Positions 24,395 to 33,758 of a stretch of 64,000 bases of DNA are shown piece after piece. Location of the stretch: positions 796,315 to 860,314 of the forward strand of contig NZ_QCXS01000003.1 of the NCBI RefSeq assembly GCF_003260015.1. The letters are read 5' to 3'. This DNA is from Nakamurella deserti. Its GTDB lineage: Bacteria > Actinomycetota > Actinomycetes > Mycobacteriales > Nakamurellaceae. How positions within the stretch are numbered: the first letter of the stretch is position 1; the number at the start of each line of letters is the position of its first letter. Made by a program: the position numbers and the translations under genes. The notes beneath the pieces are model-generated. The model did no database searches. It was not told the DNA's origin and saw only the letters and a list, made by a program, of their open reading frames with translations.

Positions 24395-25812
24395 CGCTGC
24401 GCTCCGGTGGGGGTGGTGCGGGTGACGTCAGCGCGCCCCGAGCCGGGACCGGTGGGCTCCAGGGTGACCCGGACCAGCGAGGGGACCGTGCGGTCGATGG
24501 CCAGGATCTCCAACTCCAGGAGCTCCGGCGGCGGCTCGTCGTCCACCGCGTAGGCGGCCGGGTCCGGTGGCAGCGCCACCCTGATCCGGTCGCCCACCGC
24601 CGGGAACGTGCCGTGCCCGGCGATGGCCAGACCCGACACCGTCTCGTGGTCGCCGGTCGGCAGCACCCGGCCGATCAGCCGCGCCAGTTCGTCCAGCGGC
24701 AGGTCCGCCGGCAACGTCCAGGTCGGTTCGCCGCCGGAGGCGCGGTCGGGGGTGACGACCGTCTCGGGGTCGTGCTCGTCGTCGATCTCGCCGACCAGTT
24801 CCTCGGCCAGGTCCTCAGCGGCGAGGACCCCGGCGAAGCCGCCGTACTCGTCGAGCACGCAGGCCAGCTGGCTGCGGCTGGACACCAGGGCGTCGAGCGC
24901 GTCGGGCAGGCGCATCGAGGTGGGGACCAGCAGCGGCGGCCGCATCACCCCGACCGCCGGGCTGTCGTTGCCGTGTCCACCGGTCGGCGCGGTGAGCACG
25001 TCGGACAGGTGCACGACACCCAGGACGGCCTCGTCGTCGTCGAGCACGGGGTAGCGGGAGTGGCCGTGCCGCATCAGTTCGCGTACCTCGCCGAGGGTGG
25101 CGTCGGGGCGCAGCACACCGGCCCGGGCCCGCGGCACCATGGCGTGGTCGACGGTCCGCTCGGGGAACTCGAGGATGCGGGAGATCAGCGCCGACATCTC
25201 CGGCCGCAGGTCACCGCTCTCCCGCGACTCGGCGACGATGTGTTCGAGGTCGCGCTGGGTCGCGGAGTGCTCCACGTCGTGCACGGGCTCGATCCGCAGC
25301 GCCTTCAGCAACAGGTTGGACGCGTGGTCGAAGACGGTGATGAGCCAGCCGAACAGCTTCAGGTAGATCGCCGTGGAGCGGGACAGTGCGATCGCGATCG
25401 GCTCGGGCCGGGCGATGGCCAGGTTCTTGGGGAACAGCTCACCCAGCAGCATCTGGACGAAGGTGGAGAACAGCAACGCCAGCACGGTGCCGACGGTGAT
25501 GCCGACGGCGGTCGGGACGGCCACGCCGCCGAGGGCTTCGCCGATGGCCTCCCCGATGAGCGGCTCGGCGACGTACCCGACGAGCAGGCCCGTGACGGTG
25601 ATCCCGAGCTGGGCGCCGGAGAGCATGAACGACGTGCGACGGGTGACGGCCAGCGCGCGTCCGGCTCCGGCGTCACCGGCGGCGGCCGCGGCCTTGAGCC
25701 GGGAGCGGTCCACCGACATGTAGGCGAACTCCTGGGCCACGAAGTACGCGGTGGCCGCGGAGATCACCAGCACGATGATCAGGCCGAGCAGGGTGGAGAG
25801 GGGCCAGATCAC
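24391..25812 (-). CDS. CNNM/CorC (hemolysin-family) membrane protein with CorC_HlyC domain
   Basis: A 473-aa full-length member. The CNNM transmembrane domain (about 1-185) has VISAATAYFVAQEFAYMSV, SGAQLGITVTGLLVG and LLGELFPKNLAIARPE. CBS repeats follow (about 215-345: HSRYPVLDDDEAVLGVVHLS, LACVLDEYGGFAGVLAAEDL). A C-terminal FAD-binding-like CorC_HlyC domain starts about residue 360. GTG start at 25812. The pair of genes is a common actinobacterial arrangement of a Mg2+/divalent-cation exporter; the exact ion is inferred from the family only. Confidence 0.9.
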   Translation of the reverse strand: MIWPLSTLLGLIIVLVISAATAYFVAQEFAYMSVDRSRLKAAAAAGDAGAGRALAVTRRTSFMLSGAQLGITVTGLLVGYVAEPLIGEAIGEALGGVAVPTAVGITVGTVLALLFSTFVQMLLGELFPKNLAIARPEPIAIALSRSTAIYLKLFGWLITVFDHASNLLLKALRIEPVHDVEHSATQRDLEHIVAESRESGDLRPEMSALISRILEFPERTVDHAMVPRARAGVLRPDATLGEVRELMRHGHSRYPVLDDDEAVLGVVHLSDVLTAPTGGHGNDSPAVGVMRPPLLVPTSMRLPDALDALVSSRSQLACVLDEYGGFAGVLAAEDLAEELVGEIDDEHDPETVVTPDRASGGEPTWTLPADLPLDELARLIGRVLPTGDHETVSGLAIAGHGTFPAVGDRIRVALPPDPAAYAVDDEPPPELLELEILAIDRTVPSLVRVTLEPTGPGSGRADVTRTTPTGAQR

Positions 25813-26034
25813 GCCGGGAGCCCGGTGGCGGTGCGGTGGTGCTTCGGTCGGCGGTCACGTCGATCGGGTGTCATCGGGGCTTTCGTGTCGGTGTGGTCTA
25901 CCGACAGCTGAACTACCCGCGCCGCAGCGGAGTTCCCGCCGGGCCGTGTGATCTTTACCGAACGTTTACCGAGCCCGTACCCGAACAGGAGCCCGGGCGC
26001 GGACCGGGCGACCGCGGACCGTACGGGGAGTTGG

Positions 26035-26119
26035 CGGAGGCGGAGGGATTTGAACCCCCGAGGGTGTTAGCCCTGGCCGCTTTCAAGGCGGCTTCCTTCG
26101 GCCGCTCGGACACGCCTCC
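26035..26119 (-). tRNA. tRNA-Ser (anticodon TGA)
   Basis: An 85-nt class II tRNA: acceptor GGAGGCG/CGCCTCC with discriminator G. The anticodon stem is GCCGC/GCGGC and the loop CTTGAAA (anticodon TGA). It has a long variable arm and T loop TTCAAAT. CCA not encoded. It stands between the CNNM and MMPL genes. Confidence 0.96.
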
Positions 26120-26179
26120 GCGGGAAAGTGTACGGTCCCCGCGTCCGACCCCCGAACGGTCCGACGCGGGCGACGGCGG

Positions 26180-26209
26180 CCGGCGACCGCCCCGTGGGGC
26201 GGTCGCCGG
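26180..26209 (-). terminator. Terminator hairpin after the MMPL gene
   Basis: CCGGCGACCGCCCC (26180-26193) is a perfect inverted repeat of GGGGCGGTCGCCGG (26196-26209), 5 nt past the MMPL stop at 26214 in the gene's direction. No T-run follows, as is usual in these GC-rich genomes. Confidence 0.8.
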
Positions 26210-26213
26210 CGAC

Positions 26214-28472
26214 TCACACCCGGACGGTCTCCGGCTCGCCGGCCGGCTCCGCGGCGTCGAGCTGCTTCAACAGCTGCTCCCCCTCGATGTCGACGTTGGG
26301 CAGCGACTTCTGCAGCCACGACGGCAGGTACCAGGCGACCCGGCCCAGCAACGTCATCAGTGCCGGCACCAGGGTCATCCGGACGACGAACGCGTCGAAC
26401 AGCACGCCGATGCCGAGCGCGAAGCCGATCGAGGCGATGATCGAGTCGGGCGCCAGGATGAAGCCGGCGAACACGCTGGTCATGATGATCGCCGCGGCGA
26501 TGACCACCCGGGAGCCGTGGGCGTAGCCGCTGCGGACCGCCGCCTTCGGGTCCTCGCCGTGCACGAACGACTCGCGCATGCCGGCCACCAGGAACACCTC
26601 GTAGTCCATGGCCAGGCCGAACAGCACACCGATCAGCAGGATCGGCAGGAACGACACGATGTTGGACGGCGTCTCGACGATGCCGAACCAGCCCCACTGG
26701 AAGATGGCGACGACCGCACCGAAGGAGGCGCCGACGGACAGCAGGAAGCCCAGCGCCGCCTTGACCGGCACCACGATCGACCGGAAGACCAGCATCAGCA
26801 GCACCAGCGCCAGGCCCACCACGATGACCAGGTAGACGGGAAGCGCCGACGCGAGCTTCTCGGAGACGTCGATGCCCAGGGCGGTCTGCCCGGTGACCTG
26901 GATGGTCGCGCCGGTGCTCGCGGCGATGCCGTCGGCGGAATCGCGGATCGCGTGCACCAGGTCCTCGGTCTCGGTGGCGCCGGGCGCGGACTTCGGCACC
27001 ACGTTGATCGCGGCGAACGTGCCGTCGGCCGCCTGGGCGAACGGCGTCACCGCGAGGGTGTCTCCGGTGCCCTGGACGGCCTGCACGGTGGCACCGATCG
27101 CCGGCTGCAGCTGCGCCGCGTCGGACGCGCCGACGGTGACGATGATGGTGCCGTTGACGCCGGCGCCGAAGCCCTCGGCGAGCAGGTCGTAGGCCTGCCG
27201 GGCCGTGGAGTCCAGCGGCTTGGAGCCGTCGTCGGGCAACCCGAGGTGCAGCTGGGTGGTGGGGATGGCCGCCGCCCCGAGCCCGAGGATGCCCACGATC
27301 AGCACCAGCGCCGGGTACCTGGTGACGAACCGGCCCCAGCGGTTGGCCCGGTCCGGGTCGGCCTGCTCGCGGCGCTCGACGGCGTGCCGCCCGAGGTTCA
27401 TCAGCTCACGCTGCTTGCGGCCGAGCACCTTCGGCCCGGCGAAGGCCAGCAGCGCGGGCAGCATGGTGACGGCGATGAGCACCGCGATCAGCACGGTGAG
27501 CGACGCGGCGACGCCCATCACGGTCAGGAAGGGGATCCCGACGACGCTGAGCGCGGCCAGCGCGATGATGACGGTCAGGCCGGCGAAGACCACCGCGGAA
27601 CCCGCGGTGCCGTTGGCGCGGGCGATGGACTCGTGCACCTCCATGCCGGCGGCGAGCTGCTTGCGGTGCCGGCTGACGATGAACAACGCGTAGTCGATGC
27701 CCACGGCCAGTCCCAGCATCAGGGCCAGGATCGGGGCGGTGGACGACATGTCGACGACGTTGGCGACGATCAGCACCCCGGACACACCGATGCCGATACC
27801 GATCAGCGCGGTGAGCATGGGCAACCCGGCGGCCACGATCGAGCCGAACATGATCAGCAGCACGATCAGCGCGACGATCACGCCGATGCCCTCGGTGGAG
27901 CCGATGGCGGGCGCCTGCGGCACCGCGGCCCCGGACAGCTCGACCCGCACCCCGGTGCCGGCGGCGCTGTCACGCAGCGCGGTCAGTCCGTCGTGGGTCT
28001 CCTTGGGCACCTCGGTCACCTGACCCTGCATCTGCAGGGTGGCGAACCCGATGCGGCCGGCCGGCGGTGCGAGCTGCGGCTGGGCGGACGGGTTCTGCGG
28101 CGCCGCGGTGCCGCCCGGAAGCAGGATCTGGCCGGTGTACGGATCGGTGCCGGCCATCACGCCGGGAAGGTCGACCGCCGCGGTCACGATGCGCTGCACG
28201 GTCGCCTGGAGGTCCGGCTCGGCCAGGCTGCGGCCCTCGGGTGCCTCGAAGACGATGCGGCCGGTGGAGCCGCCGGCGCCCGGGATGCGCTCGGACAGCT
28301 GATCGATCGCGTTCTGCGCCGGGGTGTCGGGGATGGAGAACGAATCGCTGAACTTGCCGCCGGCGAGCCCGGCGGTACCGCCGACCACGGCCAGCAGGAC
28401 CAGCCAGACGGCCAGCACCAGGCCGCGGCGGCGGGTGGCGAAGCGCCCGAGTCGGTACAGCAGTACGGCCAT
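26214..28472 (-). CDS. MMPL-family RND-type membrane transporter
   Basis: A 752-aa transporter with two repeats, each one helix, a large extracytoplasmic loop and five helices. It starts MAVLLYRLGRFATRRRGLVL. The MMPL intramembrane signatures appear as LMLGLAVGIDYALFIVSRHR (first half) and LIGVLFGLAMDYEVFLVAGM (second half), with the GxxxDY motif in both. These proteins export lipids, or act as proton-driven drug/glycolipid exporters. The preceding TetR gene, 41 nt upstream, makes it likely that its substrate, or a toxic analogue, is the TetR ligand. GAGGAG precedes the ATG, and a terminator follows. Confidence 0.92.
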   Translation of the reverse strand: MAVLLYRLGRFATRRRGLVLAVWLVLLAVVGGTAGLAGGKFSDSFSIPDTPAQNAIDQLSERIPGAGGSTGRIVFEAPEGRSLAEPDLQATVQRIVTAAVDLPGVMAGTDPYTGQILLPGGTAAPQNPSAQPQLAPPAGRIGFATLQMQGQVTEVPKETHDGLTALRDSAAGTGVRVELSGAAVPQAPAIGSTEGIGVIVALIVLLIMFGSIVAAGLPMLTALIGIGIGVSGVLIVANVVDMSSTAPILALMLGLAVGIDYALFIVSRHRKQLAAGMEVHESIARANGTAGSAVVFAGLTVIIALAALSVVGIPFLTVMGVAASLTVLIAVLIAVTMLPALLAFAGPKVLGRKQRELMNLGRHAVERREQADPDRANRWGRFVTRYPALVLIVGILGLGAAAIPTTQLHLGLPDDGSKPLDSTARQAYDLLAEGFGAGVNGTIIVTVGASDAAQLQPAIGATVQAVQGTGDTLAVTPFAQAADGTFAAINVVPKSAPGATETEDLVHAIRDSADGIAASTGATIQVTGQTALGIDVSEKLASALPVYLVIVVGLALVLLMLVFRSIVVPVKAALGFLLSVGASFGAVVAIFQWGWFGIVETPSNIVSFLPILLIGVLFGLAMDYEVFLVAGMRESFVHGEDPKAAVRSGYAHGSRVVIAAAIIMTSVFAGFILAPDSIIASIGFALGIGVLFDAFVVRMTLVPALMTLLGRVAWYLPSWLQKSLPNVDIEGEQLLKQLDAAEPAGEPETVRV

Positions 28473-28513
28473 GTCAGGTGCTCCTCAGCAGGGGACGATC
28501 GGGCAGGTCGGAA

Positions 28514-29125
28514 TCAGGGACGGTGACGCAGGGCGTCGAGCGCGACCGGATCCAGGATCAGGAACACGCGCTCGAGGGAGGCCGTGAAGCCGGGCGTGCC
28601 GCCGGGGCGGCCGTCGGCCAGCCACCGGTCGGTGACGACCCGGCACGCCGTGAGGGCGAACAGGCTCAGCGACTCCGCGACCACGTCGTCGGCGTCGATG
28701 CCCAGCCGCCCGGCGATGCCGGCGGCGAGGATGGTGGCCATCTTCTGGTCGACCACGGCCGCTTCGGCGCGCAGTTCGGGATGGGCGCCGACCACCGCGG
28801 CGAAGTCGGCCGCCCGGCCGTCCATGTCGGCGGTGACCAGCTGCAGCAGCCGGCGGATGAGCGCCGGGATGGGCTCGTCCGGCTCGGCGGCCAGCAGCTC
28901 GCCGACGGCGAACTCGGCCTGCATCAGGTTCCACGACAGCACGCACTCGGCGCGGCTGGAGAAGTAGTTGGAGAACGTCCGGCGCGAGATGCCGACGGCT
29001 TCGGCGAGGTCGGCGACGGTGAAGCCGTCGTAGCCGCGGTCGAGGGTCAGCCGGTAGGCGGTGTCGACGAGGGCGCGCCGGGTGTCGTCCTTCTTGCGCT
29101 CCCGCAGGCCCGAACCGGCCGTCAT
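28514..29125 (-). CDS. TetR-family repressor
   Basis: A 203-aa regulator. The N-terminal helix-turn-helix contains RALVDTAYRLTLDRGYDGF, TVADLAEAVGISRRTFSNYF, a close TetR match. The C-terminal ligand-binding region is helical and diverse. ATG 29125 (MTAGSGLRERKKDD) is chosen as it places the HTH near residue 30; the longer frame begins inside the operator region. It is first in the TetR-MMPL operon and a tandem palindromic operator lies 30-60 nt upstream, so it probably represses its own operon and perhaps the divergent metallopeptidase. Confidence 0.92.
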   Translation of the reverse strand: MTAGSGLRERKKDDTRRALVDTAYRLTLDRGYDGFTVADLAEAVGISRRTFSNYFSSRAECVLSWNLMQAEFAVGELLAAEPDEPIPALIRRLLQLVTADMDGRAADFAAVVGAHPELRAEAAVVDQKMATILAAGIAGRLGIDADDVVAESLSLFALTACRVVTDRWLADGRPGGTPGFTASLERVFLILDPVALDALRHRP

Positions 29126-29154
29126 GCTCTCCACGGCTCCAGCCTGCCTCGATC

Positions 29155-29186
29155 TTGCGCACTGAGCAACTTTGCGCAGTGAGCAA
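29155..29186. promoter_or_regulatory. Tandem TetR operator
   Basis: TTGCGCACTGAGCAA (29155-29169) and TTGCGCAGTGAGCAA (29172-29186) are two near-identical 15-bp imperfect palindromes (TTGC-CA-TG-GCAA) with centres 17 bp apart. They lie between the TetR start and the divergent YpfJ gene. Typical of cooperative TetR binding. Confidence 0.8.
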
Positions 29187-29313
29187 TTCCTGTGACTCCG
29201 GTGACGTCGGACCGCCTTCGCTGCGAGGACCCGGCCGGGGGTATGACTCAGCTGCACGGCACGGCCCGCGGCGACCCCAGGTCGCCGAACGGCCGCGATC
29301 TCGAGGAGTTGCC

Positions 29314-30354
29314 ATGAAGTTCAACGACCGGGCGCGCCTGGACACCTCCCAGGTGCAGGACCGCCGCAGTGGCGGTGGCGGCGGATTCGGCCGGGGCGGC
29401 GGTGGCGGCTTCGGCGGCGGGTTCGGCGGCGGGTTCGGCGGCGGCGGCGGATTCGGCCGCGGCGGCGGCGGCCTGGGCAAGGCGGGCGGCGGACTCGGCC
29501 TGCTGGTCGTCATCGGCGTCGTGCTCTGGCAGATGTTCAGCGGTGGCGGCGGCTCCACCAACGGCGGCGGCACCGGCGGCGCGGCGAGCGGCGGCGGCAA
29601 CATCCTGTCGAACATGCTGGGCGGCGGGTCGGGCGCTCCGGTGGAGGCCGACAACAGCTCGCTGGAGGCCAACTGCCGCACCGGCGCCGATGCCAACGCC
29701 AACTCCGACTGCGCGCTGGTGGCCATCATCAACTCGGTCCAGGGCTTCTGGACCGCGGAGCTCCAGGCGTCGGGCACCAGCTACACCGAGGCGGACACCA
29801 TCTGGTTCCGTGACGACGTCACCACCGGCTGCGGAGCGGCGACCTCCGGCGTCGGGCCGTTCTACTGCCCGGCGGATCAGCAGGTGTACGTCGACCTGAC
29901 CTTCTTCCAGACGCTCAAGACCCAGTTCAAGGCCAACGACGAGCTGTTCACCCAGGCCTACGTGCTGGCGCACGAGTACGGCCACCATGTGCAGAACATC
30001 CTGGGGACGTCGTCCCGGGTGGGCCAGGAGGCCGGTCCGGCGTCGGGTTCGGTGCGTCTGGAGCTGCAGGCCGACTGCTACGCCGGCGCCTGGGCCAACC
30101 ACGCGACCACCGTCCCGGACGCCAGCGGCGAGGTACTGGTCACCGAGATCACCGACGCCGACATCGCCGCGGCCCTGGACGCGGCCGGCAAGATCGGCGA
30201 CGACTACATCCAGTCCGAGCTCGGCAACGGCACGGTCGACGAGTCCTCGTTCACCCACGGCTCGTCCGCCCAGCGGGAGAAGTGGTTCACCACCGGCTTC
30301 CGCACCGGCGACCCCGCCGCCTGCAACACCTTCGACACCGACGACCTGGGCTGA
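29314..30354 (+). CDS. YpfJ-family neutral zinc metallopeptidase
   Basis: A 346-aa membrane-anchored protein. After MKFNDRARLDTSQVQDRR comes a striking Gly/Phe-rich low-complexity stretch (about 24-62). A transmembrane helix follows (LGLLVVIGVVLWQMF), then a Gly/Ser linker. The extracytoplasmic domain has the zinc motif HEYGHH (H220, E221, H224) in LAHEYGHHVQNILG, and a later ELQADCYAGAWANH supplies the third-ligand region. This is the YpfJ/zinc-binding metalloprotease family; substrates are unknown. GAGGAG precedes the ATG. Divergent from TetR and sharing the operator region. Confidence 0.9.
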   Translation: MKFNDRARLDTSQVQDRRSGGGGGFGRGGGGGFGGGFGGGFGGGGGFGRGGGGLGKAGGGLGLLVVIGVVLWQMFSGGGGSTNGGGTGGAASGGGNILSNMLGGGSGAPVEADNSSLEANCRTGADANANSDCALVAIINSVQGFWTAELQASGTSYTEADTIWFRDDVTTGCGAATSGVGPFYCPADQQVYVDLTFFQTLKTQFKANDELFTQAYVLAHEYGHHVQNILGTSSRVGQEAGPASGSVRLELQADCYAGAWANHATTVPDASGEVLVTEITDADIAAALDAAGKIGDDYIQSELGNGTVDESSFTHGSSAQREKWFTTGFRTGDPAACNTFDTDDLG

Positions 30355-30494
30355 CCCGGCCGGTCACCCGCGGCCGGGCCCGCTCAGCGGGTGCGGGCCG
30401 GTGAGGCGCGTGCGGCCCGGTCAGGTGCCGGTCGGACAGGGCCGGCACGGGTCGAACAGGCACGAACCCGTGAGGTCGTCCACGGTCGGGCCGC

Positions 30495-31016
30495 TCAGGC
30501 GGGGTCGAGGAGCTTCTCGAAGCAGAACGACTCCGGCATCACCGTCGCGTACGGCTCGTACAGCGGGATCGGGGTGTAGCCCAGCCGCCGGTACAGCGCG
30601 ACCGCCTCCGGTTGGTTGTGGCCGGTGTGCAGCACCACGCGGGCGGCGCCGGCCTCCCGGGCGGCCCGCTCGACGCGGTCCATCAGCAGTCGGGCGACGC
30701 CGCGGCCGCGCTGGTCACCGCGGACGATGACCCGCTTGACCTCGTGGTCGCCGTCGTGGGTGCGCAGCGCGGCGTGCCCGACGGCCTCCCCGGCGGCGTC
30801 GCGTACCAGCGCGGTGACCAGCACATCGGACGGGTCCACGACCAGCGAGCCCCGGATCGCGTCGGCCCGGTCGAACCCGAACTGCGGGTAGCGCTCGGCG
30901 AGCTCGGCGTCCATCACGGCCCGGAGCGCGACCGCGTCCGGGTCGTCCCAGACGACGTCGGTCACCGTGTATCCGTGCGGCTGCACTGTCGTCCCCGTCC
31001 TGTCGTGTCCGCCCAT
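30495..31016 (-). CDS. GNAT-family N-acetyltransferase
   Basis: A 173-aa acyl-CoA-dependent acetyltransferase: acetyl-CoA-binding RVIVRGDQRGRGVARLLMDR (the R/Q-x-x-G-x-G/A motif), followed by VVLHTGHNQPEAVALYRRLGY. The substrate is unknown. The start at 31016 (MGGHDRTG) is tentative; a GTG a few codons later (QPHGYTVTDVV) would also fit. It is next to, but 43 nt from, the SDR gene on the same strand, so it may be the last gene of the ABC transporter operon. Confidence 0.85.
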   Translation of the reverse strand: MGGHDRTGTTVQPHGYTVTDVVWDDPDAVALRAVMDAELAERYPQFGFDRADAIRGSLVVDPSDVLVTALVRDAAGEAVGHAALRTHDGDHEVKRVIVRGDQRGRGVARLLMDRVERAAREAGAARVVLHTGHNQPEAVALYRRLGYTPIPLYEPYATVMPESFCFEKLLDPA

Positions 31017-31059
31017 GGTGCCCGACGCGACACGGCGGGAACGTCCGATCGGGAGCCGC

Positions 31060-31749
31060 TCAGCGCAGTTCGGCGCGGGGTCGCACCGCGACGTGGGTGA
31101 TCTGCGCGTCGGCCGACGCGTCGACGACGAGCCGGACGGCCGCGGCGACACTCGACGGGTCGATCAGCTCCGCGGCCCGCAGCGGCCGGCCGCTACGCGC
31201 CGCGTCCTTCTCGGCCATCGGCGTCAGCGTCGGCCCGGGAGCGACGGTGGCGACCCGGACGCGGTACGGCTCCTCCTCGCCGCGGAGGGCGTCGGCCAGC
31301 GCGGTCAGGGCGAATTTGCTGGCCGAGTAGACGGCGTGGTGCGGGTGCGCGGTGGTGCCGGCCCCGGAGTTGAGGAACACCACCTGTCCCTGGGCCGCCC
31401 GCAGCAGTGGCAGCGCCGCCCGGGTCAGCAGCGCCGGTGACAGCACGTTGATCTCCAGGTGCCGCCGCCAGACGTCGGCGTCGGCGTCGGCGACCGACCA
31501 GCGCTCGGCGATGGCCGCCGCGTGGACCAGCACGTCGAGCCGGTCGAGCCCGGCCAGCAGGCCCGGGAAGGCCTCGACGTCGGTGAGGTCGGCAGCGATC
31601 ACCCGGACCGGCGAGGCGAATCCGTCCCCGTCCAGCTGGGCGGCCGTGCGGCAGACCGCGATCACGTCACTGTCCCGGGCCAGGTCGGCGACGACGGCCC
31701 GGCCCATCCCACCGGCCGCGCCGGCCACCAGGACCGCGCGCCGGGTCAT
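31060..31749 (-). CDS. Short-chain dehydrogenase/reductase
   Basis: A 229-aa SDR: NAD(P) motif VLVAGAAGGMGRAVVADL (GxxxGxG), DLTDVEAFP, NSGAG with the catalytic Ser nearby, and YSASKFAL with the Tyr/Lys pair. Its ATG overlaps the stop of the FAD protein gene (ATGA), so it belongs to the ABC-importer/CMD operon. There it might reduce or oxidise a carbonyl or alcohol intermediate. Confidence 0.9.
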   Translation of the reverse strand: MTRRAVLVAGAAGGMGRAVVADLARDSDVIAVCRTAAQLDGDGFASPVRVIAADLTDVEAFPGLLAGLDRLDVLVHAAAIAERWSVADADADVWRRHLEINVLSPALLTRAALPLLRAAQGQVVFLNSGAGTTAHPHHAVYSASKFALTALADALRGEEEPYRVRVATVAPGPTLTPMAEKDAARSGRPLRAAELIDPSSVAAAVRLVVDASADAQITHVAVRPRAELR

Positions 31750-33758
31750 GCGCTGTACCGGGTCTCGCCGCGGGCGGCGAGGTCCGCCGCCAGCGTCAGC
31801 ACGCTGCGGGCGACGCTGTCGACCTCCCGCAGGAACGGCGCGTTGGTGCCGGGCAGCGGACTCGCCCCGGTTGGTGGCCCCACCCCGTCGGCGGGGATGC
31901 CGAGCAGGTAGCGGGTCGGGGACGTGCTCCCGTCCGCGGCGACGAGCCGGCTGCCCGGCACCGTGTCGAAACGATCGGTGCGGTGGCCGGTCTCGTCGTC
32001 ACCGACGGTGTAGCCGCGCACCAGTCCCTGCTCCCGCAGCGACCGCATCAGCGGATCCTCGGTCCGCGACACCGCGGGCAGGTGCATCCAGGCGTCGACG
32101 AGGCCGCGGGCGGTCTCCCGCGCCCCGGGGATGCGGGTGGACGTCGCGACCAGCTCATCGTCCTCCACGGCGAGCTCCAGGCCGGGCCCGAGCAGCGTGA
32201 TGACGCCGGCGTCGATCAGCGCCAGCAGCTGCTCGCTGCGGAACGCCGGCGGTCCGCTGCCGAGCATCCCGCCGAGCGCCATGAACTGGCGGAACCGGCC
32301 GTAGGACCGGGGCGTGAGGCCGCCGTGCGCGGCCAGCGTCGCGCTGATCCCACGGGCGGACCCGATCGACCAGGCGGCCAGCTTGAACGGACTGCGGTCA
32401 CCCAGCGCGCCCTCGTCGAGGTCGTGCACCAGGTAGCCGCGGACCCACTCGCGGTACTCCTCGACCGATTCGAACGGACCGCGGGCCGGGTCGACGAGGT
32501 CGTCGAGTTCCAGCCGGTCGGCGGGGTCGGGGACGGCCGCGGCCACCGTCGCCGCCCACTCGCGGGACCGGACGTCGTCGGTGGCGTCCAGTGCCGCCCA
32601 GAGGGTCTCGGGAGCGACGGCGAAGGCGGCGGGTCGTACCCGGGCCAGCGCCCGGTAGTAGGCGTCGACGGCGTCCTTGAGGACCAGCGGGTACACGGTG
32701 GCGGTGAAGTCGACCGGTCGCGGCAGCGCGAGCACGTCGGCGCCGCGCAGATAGCGCAGCTCCGAACGGGGCGGCAGCGCCCCGTAGCGGGGCTTGGACC
32801 GGAACGGCACGCCCCGCCCGGAGCCGACCAACAGCCGCGGCTCCCGGCCGCTGGGGACGTACCGCAGCCGCAGCGAGCCGGGGATCTGCTCGAACCGGCC
32901 ACCGCGTTCCAGGGTGAGCAGAGCGAGCGCGTCGAAGAAGCCCATGCCGAGACCGCGCACGATCACCGGTTCCCCCGGCGCGAGCCGCGAGAAGTCCTGA
33001 TCGGCGGGCGATCCCGGCGGCACCCAGGGGAGCCCGGCGGCCGCGAGGTCGGCCACCAGGGCGGCGTCGGCGGCGGTCGGGCCGGTGGCGAGCCAGCCGG
33101 TGCTGAGGACGAGCGCATCGACCTCCAGGTCGGCGCCGCCGGCCAGGCTCAGCCGGTGCGCGGGCCCGACCGGGGTCACCGCGGTGACCGTGTCGCGGAC
33201 GATCCGCACCCGCATCCCGGCGGGCAGCGTGGCCAGCACCCGCTCGAAGCACCACGCCGCGTAGGCCCCGAAGAGCCGGCGGCTGGGGTGCGACCACGGC
33301 AGCACCGTGGGCAGCTCCGCCGTCAGCTGCGGGTCGGCGAGGATCCACGCGGGCACCGGGGCGTCGGCAAAGGTCGCCCGCCCGTCGGCGCCCAGCGGTT
33401 GCAGGTCCAGGTCGGCGCCCAGCGTGAGCCGGCACCACTGGTAGAGCGTGGGCCCGAACCGGCGCGGGCCGGTGCAGAGCACGCTCTCGTCGGTGAACAG
33501 CGTGACCTCGCCGGCGAAGGTGTTCATCGACAGCTCGTGCGGCTGGTCGCGCCGCCACACCACGCCGGATCCGAGCTCGCTCGGCTCGATGACGACGACG
33601 TCGAGATCCCCGCCCGGCAACAGCGCGTCGAACGAGCTCGCCAGCCGCTCCAGCAGTGCGGTGGCCCGCGGTCCGGCGCCGACGACGCCGACCCGGGGCG
33701 TGGGCCGCCCGAACCGGCGCGGCCGCTCGACGCCGACCCGGGAGAGCACGTCAGGCAT
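31746..33758 (-). CDS. FAD/NAD(P)-binding protein (GAGPRATALLERL type)
   Basis: A 670-aa flavoprotein. The N-terminal dinucleotide motif is VGVVGAGPRATALLERLA, followed by VVIEPSELGSGVVWRRDQ. This FAD_NAD_bd_9-like group often lies beside transporters and monooxygenase-like genes. LVLSTGWLATGPT and IVRGLGMGFFDALALLTLERGG are further signatures of a second nucleotide-binding part. Its ATG lies 8 nt inside the end of the upstream CMD gene. With the SDR, two AhpD-like proteins and the importer it forms one operon; I infer oxidative processing of an imported compound. Confidence 0.8.
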   Translation of the reverse strand: MPDVLSRVGVERPRRFGRPTPRVGVVGAGPRATALLERLASSFDALLPGGDLDVVVIEPSELGSGVVWRRDQPHELSMNTFAGEVTLFTDESVLCTGPRRFGPTLYQWCRLTLGADLDLQPLGADGRATFADAPVPAWILADPQLTAELPTVLPWSHPSRRLFGAYAAWCFERVLATLPAGMRVRIVRDTVTAVTPVGPAHRLSLAGGADLEVDALVLSTGWLATGPTAADAALVADLAAAGLPWVPPGSPADQDFSRLAPGEPVIVRGLGMGFFDALALLTLERGGRFEQIPGSLRLRYVPSGREPRLLVGSGRGVPFRSKPRYGALPPRSELRYLRGADVLALPRPVDFTATVYPLVLKDAVDAYYRALARVRPAAFAVAPETLWAALDATDDVRSREWAATVAAAVPDPADRLELDDLVDPARGPFESVEEYREWVRGYLVHDLDEGALGDRSPFKLAAWSIGSARGISATLAAHGGLTPRSYGRFRQFMALGGMLGSGPPAFRSEQLLALIDAGVITLLGPGLELAVEDDELVATSTRIPGARETARGLVDAWMHLPAVSRTEDPLMRSLREQGLVRGYTVGDDETGHRTDRFDTVPGSRLVAADGSTSPTRYLLGIPADGVGPPTGASPLPGTNAPFLREVDSVARSVLTLAADLAARGETRYSA

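Noticed and set aside
25836-28526. 896-codon plus-strand open frame across the MMPL gene
   Set aside because: It is antisense to a clear MMPL transporter, is rich in Arg/Gly/Asp/His without domain pattern, and stays open because of the high GC at third positions.
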